From contig KN832918.1 of assembly GCA_000827325.1 (NCBI GenBank), forward strand, positions 1 through 42,221: a stretch of 42,221 bases of DNA, given 5' to 3'. Positions within the stretch are counted from its first letter, which is position 1, and each line of letters begins with the position of its first letter. Positions 34,811 through 42,221 of the stretch are shown one piece after another. The translations under genes were made by a program, and so were the position numbers. A model generated the notes under the pieces. It saw only the letters and a program-made list of their open reading frames with translations, ran no database searches and had not been told where the DNA came from. This DNA comes from Oidiodendron maius Zn (Eukaryota; Ascomycota; Leotiomycetes; Myxotrichaceae).

Positions 34811-35044
34811 GTTGGACTTCTACGAAAGATTTACACCTGGAGGTAATATACGATTTATTTAGTCACTCAAGATATTTTCTTCAAATCTAGATTAATTTTT
34901 GTACCAGTGAGAGCTTCTTCCTATACAGAATTATATACATGTATATAAATATATATATGAGGACTATAACTGACTCTAATCTAGGACCCCTATGAAGTTC
35001 GATACTATAGGAGACAATAGACTACTTAATACCGTACTGCATTG
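34811..35044. other. AT-rich spacer, no gene
   Basis: A short AT-rich spacer with TATA runs (about 34934-34955) and no motif. Confidence 0.5.
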
Positions 35045-35655
35045 ACCTGACAGAAGTCGTGGAAGTCCTGGTATGCCACAACCTCAGCCTTGATGAAACC
35101 GCGCTCAAAGTCGCCGTGAATAACACCAACTGCTTGTGGAGCATGTGTTCCCCGCTTGATCGGCCAGCAACGGATCTCCTTCTTGCCGGCGGTAAAGTAA
35201 TACTGCAGTCCCAGTTTAGTGAAACCTGCCGTGACTGTCAGTGCGGGGTCCGTGATGCGAATGTTGGGGATATACCTTCAGTAGTTATCTTTCCTAAGCG
35301 GCTCTGGACCTTAATCTCAGCCATGAAGGCATCTCGCGCTGGCTTGTTGTCCCTCAAGGACCACAGCTTCTCCTCAAACCCGACGGAGAAGGGGATAATA
35401 TCTGTGCATTGACCGCCGTGGGCCATAACCCACTCCGCGATCTTGGACAGATATTTGATTTTCTGGCGGAGGTAGTCTTTCATTGTAAGGTTAATGAGGT
35501 AGATTACCGGCTTGGTAGTAATAAGACGTAACTTGATATTTTCAGCATTGTCTCTGAGTATTTTAATCTTGAACAAACCTTCTCGTTGATCAACCCGATT
35601 TCCGGAGTCGTCCACTCCCCGTCTCTAACATGCTTGCCCTGTTCCAAGAGCTATA
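35045..35655 (-). pseudogene. OLA1/YchF-like GTPase fragment with TGS domain, broken
   Basis: Three minus-strand pieces in different frames align with the C-terminal half of the Obg-like ATPase OLA1/YchF. They are LLEQGKHVRDGEWTTPEIGL (about 35640-35580), then TTKPVIYLINLTMKDYLRQK with KIAEWVMAHGG and DIIPFSVGFEEKL (about 35520-35365), and after a shift near 35260 the TGS part QYYFTAGKKEIRCWPIKRGT, HAPQAVGVIHGDFERGFIKA (about 35180-35075). The N-terminal G1-G3 part is missing and the C-terminus stops early, so it is a truncated, frameshifted copy. The normal gene is an essential-type single-copy gene elsewhere, so this is probably a duplicate relic. Plus-strand ORFs here are antisense shadows. 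Confidence 0.8.
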
Positions 35656-35986
35656 AGGAGTTATGGGAGAAAGTAGTTATTAATATTGTGGAAATGCCAC
35701 TGCCGCTCCTACAACCGGCTCACCTAGTGGAGCTAACCACGCCGGAGGCTTTACCTCAGCCCGAGGCAGGAGACCTCAGTACATGTAGCAGCTGTAATAG
35801 TTGATCGTTGGAACTAACCCACACTTCACTTAGCTGGATTTGTTGGGACCTTTTGGGACGTCCTGGACCTGCTAGCCTCATTATGTAGCTCCGTGGGGCG
35901 TATATTGAAGGCCTGATGCCTCTTGTTTGGAAGGACTACTTCCGTTTGGCGGCATTTGGAACGCCATCACCATCTCCCGCCGCTTG
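35656..35986. other. Intergenic, no supported gene
   Basis: Short plus-strand ORFs without motifs; probably flank sequence between two minus-strand relics. Confidence 0.4.
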
Positions 35987-37407
35987 TCATATTTGAGGTG
36001 TTGGAGACGCTTCATCCTCTTGCCACGACTGCGGCATCAGAGGAGTAGGCCTCCCTGCCCATTTGAAGAAATCCGCCACCAAGTCCCCCTTACATCCATT
36101 ATCCCATACCAGCTCCCAGTCCTGAGGAAGAGGCCCAAACTTGATAGACGCCAATCGTGGCCGCTTCCCCCCACCATTGCTTTCGTCATCTTCCTCTTGC
36201 CCACCGTAAGCCAATACCCTCCACCATGTACCCTGTAACACATAGCTCTCATCCAACATCTTCCGCTCCCACAGCCCATACCGAGCCAAATCCACCATTA
36301 CACTCTGCAAATCTTCCAACCAGAACACCACCGCATCCCTAAGCCGCCTCTTGTTCAGCTGCACCTCACGTCTCGAGCAAGGTACCTTGCACCCACAGGC
36401 AATCAACCCGGCAAATAACAGCGTTGTCCCCTCCCATATGTCATTGTCCTGTCGACTGAGATCTCTCTCGCGGCCTCCCCTAAACAGCCACCCAGCAAGC
36501 TTCCTCCAATCTTTGAATTCCGTGTAGATAGGCTGGCCGGCAACATCCTCTGCATTAGACCCCCCAGGTACATGCCGGAAGTAAAGCTTCGCGAACGCAT
36601 GCAATGAACTCCCTACAGTCTGGTGTAATTGCCGACGAACAATTCCAGGGTCTGTTGCTTTGTTGTAGCGTACCAGTATATCCAGGAAAACCTTGGGGTC
36701 GACATACTCCCACATAATCACATTCGTGAACCGGGAATGTAGGGGCACTTGGTCGAATTCGTCAACGACTAGATCTAGGAGACTAGGGACACTCCAAAGG
36801 AATCGGTGCAGGGTGCTTTGCCAGTAATATTCCGCTCGTTCCGGGAGGAAGAGTGCAGTTGCTGCGTCTGAGAGGTCATCTGTGGATTTTATGAAGCGGT
36901 AGGCTTTCAGAATGTCCGAGGGTTGGGCGCTGTTTCGACCCAGGAAGTATAATGGGCTGCTTCTGTCTGTAGACGTTTCGTGGACGCTAAGGCCCTTACG
37001 GACTAGATAAGTGATTGTCTCGAGGTTGCCACTAAAAGCCGTATACTACTATATAGCCTAGTACTTTATTCTCTTTCATGCGGTAAATGGAACGTGATTT
37101 TATCGCGAATGACCTTGGGACGGTGCTTACGTGTAGTAAACTCCAGCCACGTGGATCACAGTCATATAGCGAGCCTTTACGATCGTTGAACATTTGCACC
37201 ACAGCCTGACAAGTCACTATAACACACAGTTTCGAAAATTTCCGTGACATAGGGCCTGTCTAAGGTAGCAAAGCGCGAGCGAGCGGCTGTGAAGGTTAGC
37301 CAGACAACACCGCTACCTGACATGCACCAAGTCAATACTCCAGCCAAAATAATGAAGTTATTCATAACGTATTGGTCCAATTTCAATCCTCCTCCTGTTC
37401 CTTTCAA
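35987..37407 (-). pseudogene. Ankyrin-repeat fungal protein, one frameshift
   Basis: The 3' part is a long intact frame (35987-36748 and its upstream extension to 37045): GNLETITYLVRKGLSVHETS, SPLYFLGRNSAQPSDILKAY and ending GRPTPLMPQSWQEDEASPTP. A good intron (37046-37130, GTAAGC...TAG) joins it to YDCDPRGWSLLH, making an ankyrin unit GWSLLHYTAFSGNLETITYL. Upstream, SGSGVVWLTFTAARSRFATL and DRPYVTEIFETV lie in another frame; the shift is at TCAGGC near 37205, where one extra G would explain it. Multicopy proteins of this layout are common in Aspergillus. A single-base sequencing error could also explain the break, so the gene might be intact. The true N-terminus is not recognised. Confidence 0.65.
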
Positions 37408-37592
37408 AAGCCTCCCTAGGCAATGGCTTGGTCATTCCATCTACCAGCATATTTCCCCTTGGGACCCAATAGACTTGTATTCTACCTTCCTTGACCTCAT
37501 CATTATCCCATGATAATACACCTTTATTTTGTGGGAACCTTTTGTAACGACGTTGGAAAATACATTATGAATATATTGTACTCTGCCATATC
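37408..37592. other. Short spacer
   Basis: No motif is seen; it separates two minus-strand genes. Confidence 0.4.
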
Positions 37593-38639
37593 CTACCACG
37601 GTTGGTCATTGCTAGGGCCTAAGATCGTAACAGGATGCTGCATTTTACATGTCACTTCCTCGCCTGCAACCGTTAAAACCAGTTCACATTCAAGATAGTG
37701 CTTGTTTCGCATATTATATGTGGTGAACGTCGGAAACACGTCGGTTCTTCCTGACCTCGAGGGGCAATTGAGTCCAAACTCTCTTCCAAGGTCCAGTGGC
37801 GCAGATTCAAGCTCTGTAGGCACGTTAAACGAGTCTGGTTGGTATTCCTGCTTTAATCGCGCTCCAGTGTTAGCTCCAGCCGGCTTTCTGTTAAAGCTAA
37901 GCCAGGTAAATGAATTTGAGAATTCAGACTCTCGCGGACCTATGTAACGATACTTGAATTGACTTATTGACGTTAGAACCAGGCTGAACTTCTCGATGCT
38001 GATGATTTGAGGTTTATCGTTTAGGATTGTGCTTGTATGTTTCGAGATAGGGTTTGCCCGCAATTGAAATAGGACAGAGTGAGGGTTTCCAATTTGCAGA
38101 ACGGATAGAGAATCATACTGAATATCGAACGAGAACTGAGGGACCTCGGCAGAACTAATCATCTTCTTCATCTTCTGGCCAAGGGAGAGTCTAACACCTT
38201 CCATCCCTGGAAGAAGGCACTGGGAGGAAATCTTTTGCCTAGTAAAATGCTTCTCGTGCTTGAAATCGGTAATAGGAAATGGCGATGAGACAAGCCCCAC
38301 CATTACAGGCTTCACTGCCGTAGATGTTTTGTTTGAACTCCCCTGCATCGTCGCCTCGAGATAAAACTCGACGTATGCCAGGGCAGATACCCCTAAACGC
38401 CTTCCTTTGCACAAGAAAGTCGGAGGTAAATCATGCAAGGACGCGTCTTCGAGGGGCAAGGAGACCTCTTGACGGTCGCTAGATCTTTTCAAGGACTCGA
38501 CAAGCGGATGATTGGGAATTGTCACGGCAAAAGACTAACTATTTTCGTGGCCTTGCGGTATGTGCACTGGCCCGGTATAAAGCACCTGACCAGAGGAGCC
38601 GAAAAGATCGAAGCGGCTGCATACGGACTGCTGCGACAT
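37593..38639 (-). pseudogene. Arrestin-like protein, N-terminally truncated with one in-frame stop
   Basis: The downstream frame (37593-38525, 310 residues from MTIPNHPLVESLKR) reads like a fungal arrestin-fold protein: LPPTFLCKGRRLGVSALAYV, EFYLEA, and a C-terminal domain VFPTFTTYNMRNKHYLECEL with VTCKMQHPVTIL. The same frame continues upstream through a single TAG (38535-38537): SRFDLFGSSGQVLYTGPVHI, PQGHENS-stop-SFAVTIP. Comparison with family text such as WPFAITIP shows the stop replaced Trp (TGG to TAG). Beyond about 38639 the expected beginning of the arrestin fold is not recognisable. Such proteins usually act as trafficking adaptors for permeases. This copy may still yield a shortened protein but has lost part of the N-terminal domain. 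Confidence 0.7.
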
Positions 38640-38942
38640 GCCGGCTTGCCAATAAAGGCAGGGAATCATAGCTACAACACTAGTAGTAGTAGCATACAAT
38701 TATTGTAACATCTTCTATATCCTAGAACAGACTATTTCTTACAGAACCATTCGAGAGGATCACTCTCTTTCCGTGAGAGTCCCACTCCCATGATCTACAA
38801 GGTGTCGTGGCGTCGCACCAGCGTCTCAGCTGGCTGCGCCGCGCGCATCGGCCCTAGTCATGTGATGACTAGTCGGCCATAACAGGTAGGGTGCCAGTTG
38901 ACGCAGGCGACCGCAGGAACTCGCACCGTCCGAATTTCTGAT

Positions 38943-39181
38943 ACCAATGGAGGTAGGAATATATCTGTCTTCAAGCTGGTAGACAGTTGACAAGCTGATC
39001 TCGAAGCTGATCTCGAAAGATACGAAGCGGTAAAATTATCACCGCTGAGAGAGATGAAAGAATCCAGCGAAATACACTCCATGTCATTCGCGGAAGATGA
39101 CGGAAAGGAGAGTGCTAACAAGGGAGCCATTTTCAAGCAGATTATACTACGCTTGAAGATGGTCATATTTCCACCGCACAC
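38943..39181 (+). pseudogene. Helical protein fragment, unidentified
   Basis: The plus strand reads as a helix-rich segment with one stop: NISVFKLVDS-stop, DLERYEAVKLSPLREMKESS and AEDDGKESANKGAIFKQIIL. A 12-bp direct duplication (AAGCTGATCTCG, about 38991-39014) lies within it. It resembles N-terminal helical regions of accessory fungal proteins, but no family can be named. A minus-strand ORF (38858-39181) over the same bases has no motif. Confidence 0.3.
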
Positions 39182-40086
39182 TCTTGAAGTACCCCTGTGC
39201 GTCTCCCGCAGGTCTATGGAACGGTCCGCGTTATTATTTGTTTCAAATATATTCTTTAAATGTCAATTTCTCATGATTCCATCTTACAACATGGGTTAAT
39301 AGATTTTGGCATGGGTAGGTGTTTTTTTGGTAGTTGACAAGATCCAGGGGCCGGCGGGTATTTATATAAGTCTAGCGGGTATTTAGCACGTCACTTAATC
39401 AATAGGAAATTAAACACAACTAAACTCGTACAAGAAGGATTTAAGTCCGCCTATTGGGTCGGATTCCATTATGGGGTTAGGGACCCACGCCACAACTTCG
39501 AAGTACAAGCTAGGGAGCGGAGGGATTTGCGCCTTATAGAATATTATATAATACAAAATGTGAAAGTAAGTTATGTAACCTAATATTATTGGTAGACTAG
39601 GCGTTAAGGACCGCGATTTAGCAGGTCACTTGAATTATAGTTATATGTACGGAAACGGCACAAATACTATTATGTAGTTGTGGGCATACGGGATATAGGT
39701 AGGGTAAAACGGGAAATAAATGGACTCTCGTGTGGTATCCGAGATATTTGCCGTGAATTTTTATTTTTGAAACAGATCTCCTCGTGCTTCGTCCTGCTAA
39801 TTAAAAGGGTAAAAGATTACCCGTAAAATGCACTACCAAACATGACTTGCTAATCATCCAATGGTTTTTTTTAAACTGAGCCTTACGCCCGAGAGCAGTT
39901 TAGGTCTCATTGTTAGTGGTATTATTGCTCTAGTCGCCAATGTTTCGTGTAAGCCCACGTCAAGGCAATTATCCCGCCCCGGCAAAATATACTTAAGAGA
40001 CTTATACTCCCAAGAAAGTCAGCTTGTTGAAAGTAAGGTTAAGATTCTTTCGTCTTTCTAGAGCATCAGCCACTCAAATTTGGAAG
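39182..40086. promoter_or_regulatory. Upstream region of the pectin lyase gene
   Basis: About 900 bp with no supported gene; the 39861-40061 ORF is judged to be chance. An AT-rich TATA-like AAATATACTT near 39986 lies about 100 bp before the lyase start, and a GCGGAG (CreA-type) hexamer lies near 39516. Control by carbon source is plausible but unproven. Confidence 0.4.
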
Positions 40087-41476
40087 ATGAATATTTTAAT
40101 CCCCGCAATTTGCACTGCTCTTTGGTCGCAAGTGGCTCTTGCCCAGGTTGTCGGGACTTCTTTTGGTTTTGCATCAGGGACGACAGGTGGTGGTAGCGCA
40201 CAGCCGGCCGCTCCGTCTGATATTGCAGAGTTAGTTCAGGGATCCCTTGAGCAAATCAAATACTTTATACTGACTGTAGCTAATCTGATTACAGACTGAC
40301 GACGTGGCTTGCCGATAGTACGCCTCGGGTTATTCTCATTGACAAGACTTTTGACTTCAGAGGCTCTTTGGGCACGACAACAACCCAGGTCTGCGAAGAC
40401 TCTGTTGTCGGAGCATGTCCTGGAGGTTCCAGTGCCGGCCAATATTCTATCCAAAGTACCTGCACTACTGGAACATGGGTCACGAAGACTTACGACAATG
40501 CGGGAATTCAAGGGCTACCTGTGGGGAGCAACAAGAGTATTGTGGGTGTTGGAAGCAGTGGCGTTATAATGGGTAGAGGATTACAACTATCTGGTGATGT
40601 ATCAAACGTTATCATTCAAAATATCTTAATTACAGTATAGTTCACCTCGATGCACTTAATATATATGGAGCTAACGGGCAAATAGGATATCAATCCTCAA
40701 TTTATTTGGGGAGGTGACGCACTATCACTCGAGGGATGCGATAAAGTATGGATTGATCACTGCAAGGTCAAGTTTGCGATTGACAAAGACCCATTTATAT
40801 AACTGACTGTTGTTTTTAGTTCTCTCTCATTGGCCGGCAAATGATTTCCACTGGCTATGCTGCTGCTGGCCACGTCACGATATCTAACAACGAATTTGAT
40901 GGAGTTACGAGCTGGTCTGCCTCATGTAATGGGGAGCATTATTGGACAATGCTGCTATACGGTTTAAAAGATTACTATACTCTGACTGGTAACTATATCC
41001 ACGACTGTTCCGGACGAGGACCACATATCGGGACTACATATGATGCGTCCGTGATCTTGTTTCACTCGTACAACAACCTGTATGAGAACTCAGCTGGTCA
41101 CGCCTTTGATGTAGACGCTACCTCATATTTACTTATTGAGGCGAACTCCTTCAGCAACTGGTCCCAGCCAATGACTCCGGGTAGTGCTACCAACGGCGGT
41201 CATGTATTTGATGTAGCGGCCTCTTCTAATACTGGGACTTGCAGTTCATATCTCGGACGAAGCTGTATTGAGAATGATTTCGTCAGCTCTGGTGCTTGGC
41301 AATCTCTGTCAGATACCGCTGTACTTTCTACGCTTGCAAGCTACAAGGAGTACCTGCCCACTCCCGTCCCAGCGAGCGCAGTATCTGCATCGGTCAAATC
41401 ATTTGCAGGTACAGGAAAGCTCACTGTTGCCGCTGCGGCCACCGCTGCGGCCACCGCAAGAGCTTGTTCTGGGTAG
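40087..41476 (+). CDS. Secreted pectin lyase, polysaccharide lyase family 1, 4 exons
   Basis: An extracellular enzyme that would cleave methyl-esterified homogalacturonan by beta-elimination. Spliced exons are 40087-40229, 40295-40634, 40686-40766 and 40820-41476. All introns are GT-AG, 51-65 nt, and the frame is open for 406 residues. The N-terminus is a signal peptide ([19 protein letters not shown], then [16 protein letters not shown]). Family motifs are [71 protein letters not shown] (Asp185) and CSGRGPHIG with the catalytic Arg254. The presence of the pectin-lyase type VWIDH and SGRGP patterns favours pectin lyase over pectate lyase. The C-terminus ends in an unusual Ala/Thr-rich tail ([15 protein letters not shown]). 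All key residues are present, so it should be active. Confidence 0.92.
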
Positions 41477-41746
41477 TAAATGGTATGACGGCTTTCTCAT
41501 CGTCTTATACTGCTAGGAGCGGAAGCTTACAGTTACAAATCTCTCTGAACGTGATTCTGGGAGAGTTGGTAGCGATAACGGTAACAGAATATGTTCTGGA
41601 GTGAGGAAGTTTTGTTAATTAATACGAAGATATCATTATTCGGACTTGAGAACAACAGAAGTATAAATACCAAATATAAGGTATATAATTGCCACTATAT
41701 TTATTTCAAGTATAAGTCTTTAGTTTTTAAGTTCCGGTTGAGTTGT
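41477..41746. other. Pectin lyase 3' flank
   Basis: Becomes AT-rich towards the LINE tail. No gene is seen; the 41591-41815 ORF is AT-rich and without motif. Confidence 0.4.
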
Positions 41747-41764
41747 ATTATTATTATTATTATT
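41747..41764. repeat. (ATT)6 microsatellite, probable LINE 3' tail
   Basis: Six perfect ATT units, which read (AAT)6 on the minus strand. Several LINE clades end in short simple repeats of this kind. It lies about 180 bp beyond the stop of the minus-strand LINE relic, a fitting distance for a 3' untranslated region. Confidence 0.6.
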
Positions 41765-41946
41765 AATACTCTGTTTAGCTATCTAGCTACAGAACCTCTA
41801 CTAGAAATATCATAAGGTAAACCGTGCCCCTTAGGGCTGGACGAAACCCTTATGCATTGGTCCTTATACGCACGAAGCGTCTTCGCCTGGTCCTCGCTGC
41901 TACTTAGCCGGTCTCACCGCCGACTATGTGATACCACCTGGAGCCT
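41765..41946 (-). mobile_element. Probable 3' untranslated region of the LINE-like element
   Basis: A normal-composition stretch between the stop codon of the minus-strand LINE frame and the (ATT)6 tail. Assigned by position only. Confidence 0.4.
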
Positions 41947-42221
41947 CTATAGCCCCCTTTCTTCCTCCTCCTCCTCCTGGTCCTGGATTGCTGCATACCT
42001 GCAGGCTCGCCGGAACTCAGGGAGGCGGCCGGTAGCTAGCAGCCACCTTACCACCGTCCCTGCACAGGCTGGGTCTGCCGTTGCTGCTGTGAAGTCGCGG
42101 GTGGTTCGAGGGGGTGCGGTAGGAGGGCCCTCTGGAGCTCCTCTCTCTCTTGTTGTAGTTCTGGGCAATAGAGGACTATATGGGCTGGCGTTTCCCCTGT
42201 AATGCTGCAGCGACAGAGCGG
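41947..42221 (-). pseudogene. LINE-type retrotransposon ORF2, C-terminal end (runs off right edge)
   Basis: From the right edge the minus strand reads LCRCSITGETPAHIVLYCPE, a Cys-x-Cys...His...Cys zinc-binding motif typical of the C-terminus of LINE reverse-transcriptase polyproteins (Tad-like in fungi). The continuation moves to another frame: GTVVRWLLATGRLPEFRRA followed by an acidic tail ending at 41947, again a familiar end for fungal Tad-like elements. The frame change implies an indel, so the copy is dead. The reverse transcriptase domain would lie beyond the window. Confidence 0.65.

Noticed and set aside
35059-35412. 117-codon plus-strand ORF
   Set aside because: It is antisense to recognisable OLA1/YchF-like coding text on the minus strand.
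41852-42202. 116-codon plus-strand ORF at the right edge
   Set aside because: Antisense to the LINE zinc-binding motif and C-terminal text on the minus strand.

Overview
The window looks like a repeat-rich accessory (possibly subtelomeric) stretch of a filamentous ascomycete, most likely Eurotiales (Aspergillus/Penicillium-like). The grounds are short 46-107 nt GT-AG introns, a pectin lyase and a PhoA/PHO85-type kinase relic that read like Aspergillus proteins, fungal-type transposons, and heavy C-to-T decay of the kind left by repeat-induced point mutation (RIP). Family names come from reading motifs by eye and from memory; no database search was run.

Layout. 1-13.4 kb: repeat territory. 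A gene start with an OrsD-type zinc finger runs off the left edge (minus strand). A second, RIP-riddled copy of the same family begins at 13308 and can be read backwards to about 11.1 kb. Between them lie about 10 kb of almost CpG-free, TpA-saturated DNA without ORFs but with several internal repeat families. 13.9-18.5 kb: the best-preserved functional unit. It is a 7-exon MFS sugar transporter (525 codons plus stop, minus) transcribed divergently from a 6-exon cytosolic GH1 beta-glucosidase (474 codons plus stop, plus). The 934-bp shared promoter carries a Gal4-type CGG-N11-CCG site, a GGCTAAA (XlnR-type) box and a paired CreA-type site. This suggests a disaccharide or cellodextrin uptake-and-hydrolysis module.

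18.5-29.2 kb: a mixed gene graveyard. It holds an intact intronless beta-propeller-like protein (19970-20890), a CDK pseudogene whose catalytic middle is deleted, a chromodomain ORF, a 341-bp assembly gap bounded by poly-G, a broken C2H2/ankyrin gene, a Mutator-like transposase tail and a small secreted cysteine-rich protein. 29264-32502: a complete hAT transposon with matching terminal repeats and a perfect 8-bp target-site duplication, carrying a RIP-stopped transposase. 33.7-38.6 kb: four successive broken genes (secreted protein, OLA1/YchF-like, ankyrin protein, arrestin-like). 40.1-41.5 kb: an intact secreted pectin lyase. 41.7-42.2 kb: the 3' end of a LINE-like element with an (ATT)n tail, running off the right edge.

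Overall, three genes with clear carbohydrate roles (transporter, GH1, pectin lyase) sit intact among many decaying genes and transposons. That is the expected picture of a fast-evolving accessory island. Gene models here were spliced by hand. Each of the three spliced models keeps an open frame through every junction and matches its family's usual length.
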